From Actinokineospora fastidiosa (GTDB taxonomy: Bacteria > Actinomycetota > Actinomycetes > Mycobacteriales > Pseudonocardiaceae), in contig NZ_BMRB01000003.1 in assembly GCF_014648415.1 (NCBI RefSeq), forward strand, positions 248,001-312,000: 64,000 nucleotides of DNA. The letters are read 5' to 3'. Below the pieces are notes generated by a model. The model was not told where the DNA came from. It made no database searches and was given only the letters and a program-made list of their open reading frames with translations. Of this stretch, positions 46,676-58,596 are shown piece by piece (the first letter of the stretch is position 1; each line of letters opens with the position of its first letter). The translations under genes were made by a program, and so were the position numbers.

Positions 46676-47518
46676 ATGGCTGACCGGAACACGATCCTGG
46701 TGACCGGCGCGACCGGCCGCGTCGGCGGGTCCGCGGTGGCCCGGCTGGCGGGCACGGGCGCCGCCGTCCGCGCCCTCACCAGGAACCCGGGCGCCGCCCG
46801 GCTGCCCGCCGAGGTCGTGGGCGGCGACCTGGCCGACCCGGACTCCCTCGACGCCGCGCTCGACGGCGTGGGCGCGGTGCTGCTGGTCTTCCCCACCCTG
46901 GCGGCCGACCACGCCGCCGACGCCCTGATCGCCAAGCTCGCCGAGCAGGGCCGCCGGATCGTCTACCTCTCCGCGGCGGGGGTGGAGGAGGCCACCGACG
47001 GCATCCTCGCCTCGCACGCGCGCGTGGAGGCGCTCCTGGAGCGGTCGGGGGCCGAGTGGACGTTCCTGCGCGCGGGCGGGTTCGCCGCGAACACGCTGAT
47101 GTGGGCCGACCAGATCCGCGCGGGCGACGTCGTCCGCGGCTTCCACGGCGCGGCGTCGCGGGCGCTGATCCACGAGGACGACATCGCCGCCGTCGCCGTG
47201 CGGGCGCTGATCGACGACGGGCACGCGGGCGGCAAGTACCACCTGACCGGGCCCGCCCGGCTCACCCAGGTGGAGCAGGTCGAGGCGATCGGCGCGGCGC
47301 TGGGCCGGGAGCTGCGGTTCGAGGAGCTGCCGCCGGAGGTGGCGGTGCGGGAGCTGTTCCCCGGCTTCGACGAGGAGATCGCTCGGGGCATCGTCGACGC
47401 CCACGCGGCGATGGTCGAGCACCCCGAGCCGATCACCACGACCGTCGAGCGGATCACCGGAGCCCCGGCCAGGACGTTCCAGCGGTGGGCGGTCGACCAC
47501 GCCGGGGACTTCCGGTGA
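46676..47518 (+). CDS. NmrA-like NAD(P)-binding protein (atypical SDR)
   Basis: This 280-aa Rossmann protein has TILVTGATGRVGGSAVARL with the glycine-rich loop, VVGGDLADPDSLDAAL (typical of atypical SDRs), VYLSAAGVEEA and HARVEALLERSGAEWTFLRAGGF. It lacks the Tyr-xxx-Lys of classical SDRs. Relatives are NAD(P)H:quinone-type reductases or redox sensors. AGGCGAGAGCGAGG precedes the ATG. Confidence 0.88.
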   Translation: MADRNTILVTGATGRVGGSAVARLAGTGAAVRALTRNPGAARLPAEVVGGDLADPDSLDAALDGVGAVLLVFPTLAADHAADALIAKLAEQGRRIVYLSAAGVEEATDGILASHARVEALLERSGAEWTFLRAGGFAANTLMWADQIRAGDVVRGFHGAASRALIHEDDIAAVAVRALIDDGHAGGKYHLTGPARLTQVEQVEAIGAALGRELRFEELPPEVAVRELFPGFDEEIARGIVDAHAAMVEHPEPITTTVERITGAPARTFQRWAVDHAGDFR

Positions 47519-47530
47519 ACCACCAGGTGG

Positions 47531-47601
47531 AGCGGGCGACGGGAATCGAACCCGCGTAGCTAGTTTGGAAGACTAGGGCTCTACCATTGAGCTACGCCCG
47601 C
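47531..47601 (-). tRNA. tRNA-Gly (anticodon TCC)
   Basis: The 71-nt minus-strand sequence folds as a tRNA: acceptor stem GCGGGCG/CGCCCGC, discriminator T, D-arm around GCTCAATGGTAGAGC, anticodon loop CTTCCAA with TCC, and T-arm with GGTTCGATTCC. CCA is not encoded. Confidence 0.95.
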
Positions 47602-47669
47602 GTGCGCCGGTCCGCGGACCGGCACGGGAAACAGCTTAGCGTGTGCCGGTAGGCTGATCGGGCAGACCC

Positions 47670-47743
47670 CGGGCTGTGGCGCAGCTTGGTAGCGCATTCG
47701 CTTTGGGAGCGAAGGGTCGCAGGTTCAAATCCTGTCAGCCCGA
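47670..47743 (+). tRNA. tRNA-Pro (anticodon TGG)
   Basis: The 74-nt sequence has acceptor stem CGGGCTG/CAGCCCG, discriminator A, anticodon stem TTCGC/GCGAA with loop TTTGGGA (TGG), and T-arm AGGTTCAAATCCT. CCA is not encoded. TAGGCT 15 bp upstream could be its -10 box. Confidence 0.95.
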
Positions 47744-47825
47744 CCGGGCGGCGTGCTCGAGCGAGCACGCCGCCCGCTCACTTATTCGGTGGCGTGCCCG
47801 GCACCAGCGGGCGTAGACACCTTCC

Positions 47826-49037
47826 ATGCATCCCATGCGCGTGTTGACCGACGAGGACATGTCCGCTTACGTCGACCTGGTCATCTCGGCGTTCCTGTCG
47901 ACCGACAGCGCCGAGGACATCGGCGCGCGGATGCGGATCGTGTTGGCCGACTCGCGCCAGGTCGGGGTGTTCGACGACGACCGGCTCGTCGGCGCGATGT
48001 CGGTCGGCGAGCGGCGGCTGACGCTGCCCGAGGGGACGGCCGTGCCGTTCGCCGCGGTGACCTATGTGGTCGTCGCGGCCGATCAGCGGCGGCGGGGCGT
48101 GCTGACCGGCATGATGCGCGCCCAGCTGGCCGAGATCCACGACGCGGGCGGGCCCGCCGTCGCGGCGCTGTGGGCGTCCGAGGCGGGGATCTACCAGCGA
48201 TTCGGGTTCGGCCCGGCGACCTCGCAGATCGAGTACGCGATCACCGCCAAGACGGCGTTCCGCCCGGGCATCGATCTCGGGGCCGACCGCGTGCGCGAGC
48301 TGCCCGCCGAGCAGGCGCTCCCGCACGTGCGGGCGCTCTACGACGAGTACGCCGCCCAGCGCGCGGGCGCGCTCAGCCGCGACGACGCCATCTGGCAGGA
48401 CTGGCTGCACGACCCGGAGGCGATGCGGCGCGGGCAGTCGAGGCTGCGGTGGGCCGTGCACCCGCGCGGGTACGCGCTGTTCCGGGCCAAGCCGCGCTAC
48501 AACGACCGCGGGGCCGCGGGGGAGATCACGGTGGAGGAGCTGACCGCGCTCACCCCCCAGGCGCACGCGGCGCTGCTGCGGTACGCGCTGGACATGGACC
48601 TCGCCGGGGAGATCAGCCTCTCGGCGGGCATGGACGACCCGCTGCCCCTGATGCTCGCCGACGCCCGCGCCGCGGTGGGGAAGGTGCAGGACGGCCTCTA
48701 CATCCGGCTCGTGGACGTCGACCGGGCGCTCGCGCAGCGCCGCTACAGCGCGCCCGTGGACGTGGTGATCGAGGTCACCGACGACCTCTGCCCGTGGAAC
48801 GCGGGCCGCGTGCGGCTCGCCGTGGACGACCAGGGCGTGCCGACGGTCACCCGCACGGGCGACCCGGCCGACCTGGCCGCCAGCAGCACCGAGCTGGGCG
48901 CGGCCTACCTCGGCGGCACCCGGCTGACCCGCCTCGCCGACGCCGGGCGCGTCGTCGAGCGCTCCCCCGGCGCGGTGTCGGCGCTGTCGACGGCGCTGTC
49001 CGCCGACCGTGAGCCGCGCTGCCTCGAGGTCTTCTAG
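47826..49037 (+). CDS. Eis-like GNAT acetyltransferase
   Basis: This 403-aa protein has the Eis build: two GNAT domains plus a C-terminal SCP2-like domain. VTYVVVAADQRRRGVLTGMMRAQL holds the acetyl-CoA pyrophosphate-binding loop (QRRRG), SEAGIYQRFGFGPAT follows, and the chain ends in Phe (LEVF), whose carboxylate is catalytic in Eis. Eis enzymes acetylate amines on aminoglycosides or proteins at several positions. TAGACA lies 6 bp upstream of the ATG, so the message may be leaderless. The native substrate is unknown. Confidence 0.88.
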   Translation: MHPMRVLTDEDMSAYVDLVISAFLSTDSAEDIGARMRIVLADSRQVGVFDDDRLVGAMSVGERRLTLPEGTAVPFAAVTYVVVAADQRRRGVLTGMMRAQLAEIHDAGGPAVAALWASEAGIYQRFGFGPATSQIEYAITAKTAFRPGIDLGADRVRELPAEQALPHVRALYDEYAAQRAGALSRDDAIWQDWLHDPEAMRRGQSRLRWAVHPRGYALFRAKPRYNDRGAAGEITVEELTALTPQAHAALLRYALDMDLAGEISLSAGMDDPLPLMLADARAAVGKVQDGLYIRLVDVDRALAQRRYSAPVDVVIEVTDDLCPWNAGRVRLAVDDQGVPTVTRTGDPADLAASSTELGAAYLGGTRLTRLADAGRVVERSPGAVSALSTALSADREPRCLEVF

Positions 49038-49097
49038 GGAACCAACCGGGTGAGGTCCCTCGTTGTCCGGGTAACCCCCGGTTGAGGAGGTCACCTC

Positions 49098-49904
49098 ATG
49101 GAGATCCTGCTGGTCCTGGTCGTCGCGCTGGTCGTGGTCGGCGTGATCGCGGCGCGCAGCGGCGCGGGCAGGCGCCGGGCGGAGCTGGAGAACGCCCAGG
49201 CGGAGGCCCGCCGCTGGGTCGAGCGGCTCGGCGGCCAGGTGATGAACCTGACCGGCACGACCAAGGCCGCCCAGCAGGCCATGGCCGACGCCTCCGAGCG
49301 CTACACGGCGGCCGGGTCGCAGATGGACCAGGCCACGACGGTCGAGCAGTGCCGCCTGGTGACCAAGACCGCGCTGGAGGGCCTGTACTACGTCCGCGCC
49401 GCGCGGGTCGCCATGGACATGGACCCCGGCCCGGAGCTGCCGGTCGACCCGGAGGCGGCCCGCGCGGGCGCGGTCACCGAGCACCGCAGGGTCGCGGTCG
49501 AGGGCCACCACTACGCCGCGTCGCCGGACGCCTCGCAGGGCACGCCGTACTACTACCCCGGCGGGCGCGTGGCGGGCCGCTCGGTCCCGCGCGGCTGGTA
49601 CAGCGAGCCCTGGTGGCGGCCCGCCCTCGTCGCGGGCGCCTGGGGCGTGGGCTCGATGCTGCTGTTCAGCACGATGTTCGCGGGCATGGCGGGCATCGCC
49701 TCAGCCGACGCCTGGGCGGCGGGCTACGACGCGGGCGCTGCCGACGCGGGCGGCGACATGGGCGGCGACGCAGGCGACGGCGGCGACATCGGCGACCCCG
49801 GCGGCGACATGGGCGGCGACCCCGGCGCCGACCCGGGCGGAGACTTCGGCGGAGACTTCGGGGGCGGCTTCGGCGGGGACTTCGGCGGCGGCGACTTCTT
49901 CTAG
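49098..49904 (+). CDS. membrane protein with Gly/Asp-rich tail
   Basis: This 268-aa protein has an N-terminal helix (EILLVLVVALVVVGVIAA), a cytoplasmic or external helical part (about 20-130) and a second hydrophobic segment near 175-205 (LVAGAWGVGSMLLFSTMFAGMAG). The last 60 residues are repeats of GGD and GGDFGG, ending GGGDFF; such glycine tails occur in membrane proteins like YgcG. I do not know its function. AGGAGGT precedes ATG 49098. It overlaps the convergent glycosylase gene by 4 bp. Confidence 0.75.
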   Translation: MEILLVLVVALVVVGVIAARSGAGRRRAELENAQAEARRWVERLGGQVMNLTGTTKAAQQAMADASERYTAAGSQMDQATTVEQCRLVTKTALEGLYYVRAARVAMDMDPGPELPVDPEAARAGAVTEHRRVAVEGHHYAASPDASQGTPYYYPGGRVAGRSVPRGWYSEPWWRPALVAGAWGVGSMLLFSTMFAGMAGIASADAWAAGYDAGAADAGGDMGGDAGDGGDIGDPGGDMGGDPGADPGGDFGGDFGGGFGGDFGGGDFF

Positions 49905-50710
49905 CCGCGCCCCGGCTGACAGGCCGGGCACCAGAAGAGGTTGCGCGCGACGAGTTCCGCCTGCGCCACGGGCGTCCCGCAGACCAGGCACGGCTCGCCG
50001 GTGCGGCGGTAGACGTAGACCTCGCCGCCGTGCCGGTCGACGCGGGGCGCGCGGCCCATCGCCTTGGGCAGGTGCTCGTCGCGGACGGTGTCGATGCGGC
50101 CGCGGCGCACGCCCAGCCGCATGAGGCCGACCAGGTCGGCCCACATCGCCTCCCACTCGGCCCGGTCGAGGTCGCGGCCGGGCAGCAGCGGGTGCACGTT
50201 GTGGCGGAAGAGGACCTCGGCGCGGTAGACGTTGCCGACGCCCGCGATCACCGCTTGGTCCATCAGCAGCGCCCCGATGGCGGTGCGCGAGCGGCTGATG
50301 CGGGCCCAGGCGCGCTCGGGGTCGGCGTCGCGGCGCAGCGGGTCGGGGCCCAGCCGGGCGCGCAGCGCCCGCGCCTCGGCGGCGGTCAGGATCTCGCAGG
50401 CGTTCGGGCCGCGCAGGTCGGTGTAGTGCGACGGCCCGATCAGGCGCATGCGGACCTGGCCGACCGGGGCGGGCGCGGGCAGCGGGGACTCGGTGAACGT
50501 CCCGTACAGTCCCAAGTGGACGTGCACGACCGCGTCCGGCCCGTAGGAGTGGAACAGGTGCTTGCCGTGGGCCTCGGCCTTGCGCAGCACCCGACCGTCC
50601 ACAAGCGAGGCGGAGAAGCGGCCCTGCGGGCTGGACACGGCGACCGGCCCGCCCGCGAACCACTTGGTGTGGATGCGGGCGAGCCGGTGCAGGGTGTGGC
50701 CTTCGGGCAT
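49901..50710 (-). CDS. Fpg/Nei-family DNA glycosylase (Nei-like)
   Basis: This 269-aa base-excision repair enzyme starts MPEGHTLHRLA; after methionine removal Pro is the nucleophile and Glu the general acid. The helix-two-turn-helix region reads MDQAVIAGVGNVYRAEVLFRHNVHP, and the zinc finger CLVCG...FWCPAC closes the protein. PEGHT rather than PELPE marks a Nei-type enzyme for oxidised pyrimidines. It sits beside rpiB, as the mycobacterial Rv2464c does. Confidence 0.93.
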   Translation of the reverse strand: MPEGHTLHRLARIHTKWFAGGPVAVSSPQGRFSASLVDGRVLRKAEAHGKHLFHSYGPDAVVHVHLGLYGTFTESPLPAPAPVGQVRMRLIGPSHYTDLRGPNACEILTAAEARALRARLGPDPLRRDADPERAWARISRSRTAIGALLMDQAVIAGVGNVYRAEVLFRHNVHPLLPGRDLDRAEWEAMWADLVGLMRLGVRRGRIDTVRDEHLPKAMGRAPRVDRHGGEVYVYRRTGEPCLVCGTPVAQAELVARNLFWCPACQPGRG

Positions 50711-50711
50711 G

Positions 50712-51179
50712 TCAGGGCAGCGCGGGGGGCTCGCCGGTGCGCTCGTACTCGGAGATCAGCGCGATCCGGCGGGCGTGGCGCTCGTCGGCGGAGAACGGGG
50801 TCGCGAGGAACGCCTCGACGATGGCCAGCGCCTCGTCGGCGCTGTGCATCCGCGCGCCGATGCCGATGACCTGGGCGTTGTTGTGCTCGCGGGCCAGGGT
50901 CGCGGTCTCGGCGCTCCAGGCGAGCGCGGCGCGGCAGCCGGGCACCTTGTTGGCCGCGATCTGCTCGCCGTTGCCGGAGCCGCCGATGACGACGCCCAGG
51001 CTGCCGTCGTCGGCGACGACGCGGCGGGCGGTCTCGATGCAGAACGGCGGGTAGTCGTCCTGCGCGTCGTACTCGGCGGGACCGACGTCGGTGACGTCGT
51101 GCCCCGCGGCGGCGAGGTGCTTGGCGAGGTGGGCCTTCAGCTCGTACCCCGCGTGGTCGGAACCCAGATAGACACGCAC
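50712..51179 (-). CDS. rpiB: ribose-5-phosphate isomerase B
   Basis: This 155-aa RpiB has VYLGSDHAGYELK at the start, the catalytic stretch VIGGSGNGEQIAANK and AEHNNA-type segment LAREHNNAQVIGIGARM. The Glu in GNGEQ in place of the Cys of E. coli RpiB matches the mycobacterial enzymes. It interconverts ribose-5-phosphate and ribulose-5-phosphate. GTG 51179 is the family start. It precedes the glycosylase gene by 1 bp on the same strand. Confidence 0.95.
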   Translation of the reverse strand: MRVYLGSDHAGYELKAHLAKHLAAAGHDVTDVGPAEYDAQDDYPPFCIETARRVVADDGSLGVVIGGSGNGEQIAANKVPGCRAALAWSAETATLAREHNNAQVIGIGARMHSADEALAIVEAFLATPFSADERHARRIALISEYERTGEPPALP

Positions 51180-51233
51180 GCGCGCAGTGTGCCATCCGAA
51201 CCCGCCGAACGCCCCATCAGCGGGGGCGCGACG

Positions 51234-51944
51234 ATGGTCGACGTGACCAACAACCCATACGACCAGTCCGGCTTCACCGTCCGGCTGGAGTGGGGCCCCG
51301 ACGGGGTGGCCGCCCTCGCCGACTGCCCGGTCGTCGTGATCGTGGACGTCCTCTCGTTCAGCACGTCGGTGGACATCGCGGTGTCCCACGGCGCCCGGGT
51401 CCTCCCGCTGCCCTGGCGCGACGAGCGCGCCGCCGTCGCCGCGCGCGAGGCGGGCGCGGTGCTCGCGGGCGAGGACCGGTGGACGCTGCGGCCCGCGTCG
51501 CTCACCGACATCCCGTCCGGCACCTTCCTCGCCCTGCCCTCCCCCAATGGCGCGACGCTGACCACCCTGGCGTCGGGCACCGTCTTCGCGGGCTGCCTGC
51601 GCAACGCCCCCGCCGTCGCGAAGGCGGCCGGAGCGGCGGGCGGGCCGGTCGGCGTGATCGCGGCGGGCGAGCGCTGGACGCACAACGACGCGCTGCGCCC
51701 CTCGGTCGAGGACCTGCTCGGCGCGGGCGCGATCGCCCACCACCTCGGCGGCGCCCTCTCCCCCGAGGCCCGCGCGGCCGAGGCCGCGTTCCTGGCCCAC
51801 CGCGACGACCTGCCCGCCGTGCTCGCCGCGTGCTCCTCCGGCCGGGAGCTCGCCGAGTGGGGCCACGCCGCCGATGTCGCCCTCGCCGCGGCCTACGGTG
51901 CGAGCACCACCGTTCCGCGCCTGACCGACGGGGTGTACCGGTGA
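51234..51944 (+). CDS. 2-phosphosulfolactate phosphatase-like (ComB family) protein
   Basis: This 236-aa protein has CPVVVIVDVLSFSTSVDIAVSHGARVLPLPWRDE and LALPSPNGATLTTLA, clear ComB features. In archaea ComB dephosphorylates 2-phosphosulfolactate on the way to coenzyme M; actinobacterial members have an unproven role. It diverges from rpiB across 54 bp and its stop overlaps the MBL gene start (GTGA). Confidence 0.85.
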   Translation: MVDVTNNPYDQSGFTVRLEWGPDGVAALADCPVVVIVDVLSFSTSVDIAVSHGARVLPLPWRDERAAVAAREAGAVLAGEDRWTLRPASLTDIPSGTFLALPSPNGATLTTLASGTVFAGCLRNAPAVAKAAGAAGGPVGVIAAGERWTHNDALRPSVEDLLGAGAIAHHLGGALSPEARAAEAAFLAHRDDLPAVLAACSSGRELAEWGHAADVALAAAYGASTTVPRLTDGVYR

Positions 51945-52630
51945 GCCGCTGGATCGAGATCGCCGACGGTGTCCACGCCCGCCGCCACGCCGAACTGGAC
52001 CAGACCCTCGGCCTGGTCGTCGGCCACAGCCGCGCGCTGGTGATCGACACCGGCACCGACGAGGCCCACGGCGCCGAGTTCGCCGCCGCGATCCGCGAGC
52101 TGACAGACCTGCCGTGGACGGTCGTGATCACGCACGCCCACTTCGACCACTTCCTCGGCACGGCCGCCTTCGGCGACGTCCCGGTCTACGCCCACCCGCG
52201 CTGCGGCCCGGCGATGACCGCGGTCGACCACCGCGGCACGTGGGCGAGGCGGTACCGGGAGGAGGGCAAGCCCGAGCTGGCCGAGCGCGTCGAGCGGGCC
52301 CGGATCGTGCTGCCCACGCACGAGGTGGACGACCGGGTCGACCTCGACCTCGGCGGCCGTCGGGTCACCCTGCTGCACCCCGGCCTGGCGCACACCGACC
52401 ACGACGTCGCCGTGCACGTGCCCGACGCGCACGTGGTGTTCGCGGGCGACATGGTCGAGGAGGGCGCGCCGCCGTCGATCGGCGACGACGCGCACCCGGC
52501 CCGGTGGCCGGGCGCGCTCGACGTCCTGCTCGCGCTGCGCCCGACGACCGTCGTCCCCGGTCACGGCGAGCCGGTCGACCCGGGGTTCGTCGCGGCCCAG
52601 CGCGACGCGATCAGCGCTGGATCGACTTGA
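51941..52630 (+). CDS. MBL-fold metallo-hydrolase
   Basis: This 229-aa hydrolase has the zinc motif [10 protein letters not shown], later ligands in [18 protein letters not shown] and VVPGHGEPV. The fold and motifs are those of glyoxalase-II-like enzymes. Coupling to the ComB-like gene suggests a shared pathway. The substrate is unknown. Its 3' end overlaps the convergent aldehyde dehydrogenase gene by 20 bp. Confidence 0.9.
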   Translation: MSRWIEIADGVHARRHAELDQTLGLVVGHSRALVIDTGTDEAHGAEFAAAIRELTDLPWTVVITHAHFDHFLGTAAFGDVPVYAHPRCGPAMTAVDHRGTWARRYREEGKPELAERVERARIVLPTHEVDDRVDLDLGGRRVTLLHPGLAHTDHDVAVHVPDAHVVFAGDMVEEGAPPSIGDDAHPARWPGALDVLLALRPTTVVPGHGEPVDPGFVAAQRDAISAGST

Positions 52631-54032
52631 TCTCGGTGAACTCCTCCAGGCCGTAGCGGCCCAGTTCGCGGCCGTTGCCGGACTGCTTGTAGCCGCCGAA
52701 GGGCGCCAGCGGGTTGAACGCGCCGCCGTTGATGTCGACCTGCCCGGTCCGCATCCGGCGGGCCACCGCCAGCGCCCGCTCGGTGTCGGCGGAGAACACC
52801 GACCCGGCGAGGCCGTACTGGGAGTCGTTGGCGATCGCCACGGCCTCGTCGTCGTCGGCGTAGGGCAGGATCGACAGCACCGGGCCGAAGATCTCCTCTT
52901 GGGCGATCCGCATGTCCGGGCGGACCCCGGCGAAGATCGTGGGCGGCACGTACGCGCCCGTGGACGGCACCTCCGACCCGCCGTAGACGAGCTGGGCGCC
53001 CTCGTCCTGGCCGACGCGGATGTACTCCAGCACGCGGTCGCGCTGGGCGGCGGAGGACATGGGGCCGATCCGGGTGGCCGCGTCGGTCGGGTCGCCCACG
53101 GTGTACTTCGCGGCGGCGGCGCACGCCAGCTCGACGGCCTCGTCGTGGCGGGCGGCGGGCACCAGCATCCTGGTCCACGCCGTGCAGGTCTGCCCGCCGT
53201 TGATGAAGGTGTTGGCCAGGCCGATCTTCACCGCGAGACCGAGGTCGGCGTCGTCGAGGATGACGTTGGCCGACTTGCCGCCCAGTTCGAGGGCAACGCG
53301 CTTGATCGTCTCGGCGGCCACCGCCGAGACCCGGCGCCCGGCCGCGGTGGAGCCGGTGAACGAGACCATGTCGACGCCGGGGTGGGCCGCCAGCGCCTCG
53401 CCGACGACCGGGCCGGTGCCGTGCACCAGGTTCACCACGCCGTCGGGGATGCCCGCCGCGGCCAGGATCTCCAGGAACAGGTTCGCGTTGAGCGGCGCGA
53501 CCTCGCTGGGCTTGAGCACCACGGTGTTGCCCGCGACCAGCGCGGGGGCGACCTTGGCGACGATCTGGTGCAGCGGGTAGTTCCACGGGGTGATCGCGCC
53601 GACCACGCCGACCGGCTCGCGCACGACCAGCGAGTTGCCGATCTCCTCGGTGAAGGAGTAGCCGTCGGCCACCAGACCGGCGACCCCGGCGGAGGTCGCC
53701 GCGGGCAGCGCGGCCTGCACCTTGGTGGAGAACGTGATCGGCGAGCCCATCTCGGCGGTGATCGTCGCGGCGAGCTCGTCCCGGCGGGCGGCGATGCCCT
53801 CGGACACGCGCTTCACCGCCGCCGCGCGCTCCTGGGGCACCAGCGACGACCAGCCGCGGAAGGCTGCCGTCGCGGCGGCGACGGCGGCGTCGACGTCCTC
53901 GGCCGTCCCGGCGGGCACGGTCGCGATGACCTGCTCGGTCGCCGGGTTCACCACCTCGATCCGCTCGCTCCCGGTGTCGATCAGCTCGCCGCCGACGACG
54001 TGACCGGTGCGGGTGGTGACGGGTGCGGCCAT
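52611..54032 (-). CDS. NAD(P)-dependent aldehyde dehydrogenase
   Basis: This 473-aa ALDH has [28 protein letters not shown] for cofactor binding, FTGST, the catalytic Glu in [11 protein letters not shown] and Cys in [11 protein letters not shown], and EEIFGPVLS. The aldehyde preferred is unclear; the sequence looks like the broad-range betaine/aromatic aldehyde group. ATG 54032 has TTGGAGG upstream; it was chosen over 54056. Confidence 0.93.
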   Translation of the reverse strand: MAAPVTTRTGHVVGGELIDTGSERIEVVNPATEQVIATVPAGTAEDVDAAVAAATAAFRGWSSLVPQERAAAVKRVSEGIAARRDELAATITAEMGSPITFSTKVQAALPAATSAGVAGLVADGYSFTEEIGNSLVVREPVGVVGAITPWNYPLHQIVAKVAPALVAGNTVVLKPSEVAPLNANLFLEILAAAGIPDGVVNLVHGTGPVVGEALAAHPGVDMVSFTGSTAAGRRVSAVAAETIKRVALELGGKSANVILDDADLGLAVKIGLANTFINGGQTCTAWTRMLVPAARHDEAVELACAAAAKYTVGDPTDAATRIGPMSSAAQRDRVLEYIRVGQDEGAQLVYGGSEVPSTGAYVPPTIFAGVRPDMRIAQEEIFGPVLSILPYADDDEAVAIANDSQYGLAGSVFSADTERALAVARRMRTGQVDINGGAFNPLAPFGGYKQSGNGRELGRYGLEEFTEIKSIQR

Positions 54033-54123
54033 GGGCCCTCCAACCGGATGTGACACCTACGGACGGGTACGCCCGTCAGCGTGTCACATCCGGTGCGCGG
54101 GCCGCACGGCGCGCCACGTCACA

Positions 54124-54735
54124 TCAGTCGAACTTCAGCTCGCCGGTGCGGGTGCGCTTCAGCTCGAAGAAGTCCGGGTAGGCGGCCAGCGCGCGGGCGC
54201 CGTCGAAGATCCGCACCGCGTCATCGCCGCGCGGGATCGAGGTCAGCACCGGGCCGAAGAAGGCGACGCCGTCGATGTGGATGGTCGGCGTGCCGACGTC
54301 CATGCCGACCGGGTCCATGCCCTCGTGGTGGGACTTGCGCAGCGCGTCGTCGTAGTCGCTGGAGTCGGCGGCGGCCGCCAGGGACTCGGGCAGGCCGACC
54401 TCGGCGAGCGCCTCCTTGATCACCGCCGGGTAGTCGTCGTTCTTGCCGTTGTGGATGCGGGTGCCCAGCGCCGTGTAGAGGTCGCGCAGCACCTCCTCGC
54501 CGTGCTCCTGGGCCGCGGCGATGGCCACCCGGACGGGGCCCCACGCGCGGTCGAGCAGGTCGCGGTAGTCCTGCGGCAGGTCACGGCCGTCGTTGAGGAC
54601 CGACAGGCTCATCACCCGGAACCGCAGCTCGATGTCGCGGTGCTTCTCGACCTCCAGGATCCAGCGCGAGGTGATCCAGGCGAACGGGCAGACGGGGTCG
54701 AAGTAGAAGTCGACGCGGGGCTTGTCGGCGGTCAT
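54124..54735 (-). CDS. mycothiol-dependent nitroreductase Rv2466c-like DsbA-fold protein
   Basis: This 203-aa protein closely follows Rv2466c: [25 protein letters not shown], a helical insertion, and [24 protein letters not shown] with the cis-proline. In mycobacteria it uses mycothiol to reduce nitro compounds and it helps under oxidative stress. The active site is CPFA. Its location beside pepN and near rpiB matches the mycobacterial order, so this is the orthologue; the CPYT gene at 9609 is a paralogue. ATG 54735 has GGAGA upstream. Confidence 0.9.
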   Translation of the reverse strand: MTADKPRVDFYFDPVCPFAWITSRWILEVEKHRDIELRFRVMSLSVLNDGRDLPQDYRDLLDRAWGPVRVAIAAAQEHGEEVLRDLYTALGTRIHNGKNDDYPAVIKEALAEVGLPESLAAAADSSDYDDALRKSHHEGMDPVGMDVGTPTIHIDGVAFFGPVLTSIPRGDDAVRIFDGARALAAYPDFFELKRTRTGELKFD

Positions 54736-54908
54736 GCGCGATGTCTCCATGCTCGAGGTCCGTTCGGCGGCGTCGCGCCGCCCGTCCTGTGCAACATCCA
54801 ACCCGCGCGGAAACCTTCCCGCCCGCCGCCCACCCCGAACGTGATTGGATGCGATTGTCAGTACCGTCCCGCGAGGAGTCCCCGCCTCGCCGTTCCCCGA
54901 GGTGTCCC

Positions 54909-57473
<2,565 letters not shown>

Positions 57474-57480
57474 CAACGAC

Positions 57481-57513
57481 AGCGGCCCGGCCCTTCTGTG
57501 TGGCCGGGCCGCT
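57481..57513 (+). terminator. hairpin terminator of pepN
   Basis: AGCGGCCCGGCC (57481-57492) pairs perfectly with GGCCGGGCCGCT (57502-57513) over a 9-base loop, 7 bp after the stop codon. Confidence 0.75.
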
Positions 57514-57704
57514 CGCCGTTCTCCCCGCTGCCGAGCGATCGGACCGCCGCGTGCGGGGCCCGCACTCGTTGCCTCCTGCAGATGCTTTCGAGCGGCCCGG
57601 ATCTCGCGTGCCGCAGCCTGCCCACCGCGCCCGGAGATCAGGTCGGCACTGCCGCGCTCGTGGACCACGCAGCAGCGTGCTCTCCGGAGACCGTGCCCCC
57701 AACG

Positions 57705-57744
57705 TGGCAGCGGCCCGGCCCCTTCCGGGTCCGGGCCGCTGCCA
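57705..57744 (-). terminator. hairpin terminator of the DUF5130-side transcript
   Basis: TGGCAGCGGCCCGG (57705-57718) pairs with CCGGGCCGCTGCCA (57731-57744) over a 12-base loop. It resembles the pepN hairpin in its core and faces the convergent minus-strand operon. Confidence 0.65.
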
Positions 57745-57833
57745 GGAAATTCGCTTGACCACTCGAACACGTGGTCGATAGCTTCCACGTATCGGTGGGC
57801 TGTCCCCCGAGGTGGGCGGGGTTGTGTGTGGGG

Positions 57834-58328
57834 CTACCGGCGGGGGGCGTTGCCTGCCTGGTCGGCGAGCATGCGGAGGGCGCTCACCAGGCCGCCGGTG
57901 AGGTCGCCTTCCTTGAAGGACGCCACCATCGCCATGACGGCCAGGTTGCAGCCGCGGTCGGGGAGGCGGCGGGCCGCCTCGGCGCCGGTGACGATCTCGA
58001 CCTTGCGCTGACCGGGGGAAACCGCTATGAGGACGGCCTCGGCGGAGGCCGCGCCGATCTCGGCGTGCAGTTCCTCGGCGCGGTCGCGGGTGTCCGGACC
58101 GAGGTCGCCGAGGTAGATGCTGAACAGCAGGCCGGTCGAGCGCGACGACAGGGTCAGCGCCTCGTCCAGGCGGGTCAGCTGGACGGTGGAGAACGGCAGG
58201 CCGGGCTCCGGGGCGGTCTTGGCGCGGGCGACCGAGAGCCTGCCGCTCGCGGTGATCGCCGAGCCGTAGCCGTGCTCGGGGTCCTCGACTACCTGGTCCT
58301 CATGGCGGACGAGCTCACCAGCTGCCAC
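57834..58328 (-). CDS. DUF5130 (TPM-like) protein, Rv2468c-like
   Basis: This 164-aa protein corresponds in place and pattern to Rv2468c: LSSRSTGLLFSIYLGDLGPDTRDRAEELH and VLIAVSPGQRKVEIVTG, a TPM-like alpha/beta domain, followed by the tail GLVSALRMLADQAG. GTG 58328 is preceded by GGGAGGT at ideal spacing; 58334 is a less good alternative. It overlaps the CtaJ-like gene by 14 bp. The function is unknown. Confidence 0.85.
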   Translation of the reverse strand: MAAGELVRHEDQVVEDPEHGYGSAITASGRLSVARAKTAPEPGLPFSTVQLTRLDEALTLSSRSTGLLFSIYLGDLGPDTRDRAEELHAEIGAASAEAVLIAVSPGQRKVEIVTGAEAARRLPDRGCNLAVMAMVASFKEGDLTGGLVSALRMLADQAGNAPRR

Positions 58329-58596
58329 GGGCACCTCCCTTGGCCGTGCGCACAGGCGCGCTCTCGGTGGCGGCGACGGCGGTGTGGCCCGCGTCCAGCC
58401 CGGCGGGGTTGGCCGTCCACCAGACCGGGGGGTGGTCCCAGTCCTGGCCCGGGCGATAGCGCGGGTTCTTCGCGAACCGGTCGCGCAAGGTCACCAGCGC
58501 GACCACTGCGTAGATCGCCAACGGGATGACGGCGAACACGAGAAAGGTCTCGACGATCGTCACGGGCGCTACGGTAGCCCACAATAGGCCGGACAC
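58315..58596 (-). CDS. ctaJ: CtaJ-like small subunit of aa3-type cytochrome oxidase
   Basis: This 93-aa protein has one membrane helix (VETFLVFAVIPLAIYAVVALVTL at about 14-36) and then the conserved cytoplasmic stretch RYRPGQDWDHPPVWWTANPAGL. That matches the small accessory CtaJ proteins found in the actinobacterial bcc-aa3 supercomplex. The cytochrome genes are not in the window. It is cotranscribed with the DUF5130 gene, with overlapping ends. Confidence 0.62.
   Translation of the reverse strand: MSGLLWATVAPVTIVETFLVFAVIPLAIYAVVALVTLRDRFAKNPRYRPGQDWDHPPVWWTANPAGLDAGHTAVAATESAPVRTAKGGARGSW

Larger units (their letters stand above)
57474..57833. other. 360-bp gene-free spacer between convergent pepN and DUF5130 genes
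   Basis: It holds two long hairpins (listed separately), and the core AGCGGCCCGG occurs three times (about 57481, 57589 and 57709). GACCAC (57757-57762) and GTGGTC (57771-57776) form a short inverted repeat. No supported gene was found. Confidence 0.5.
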
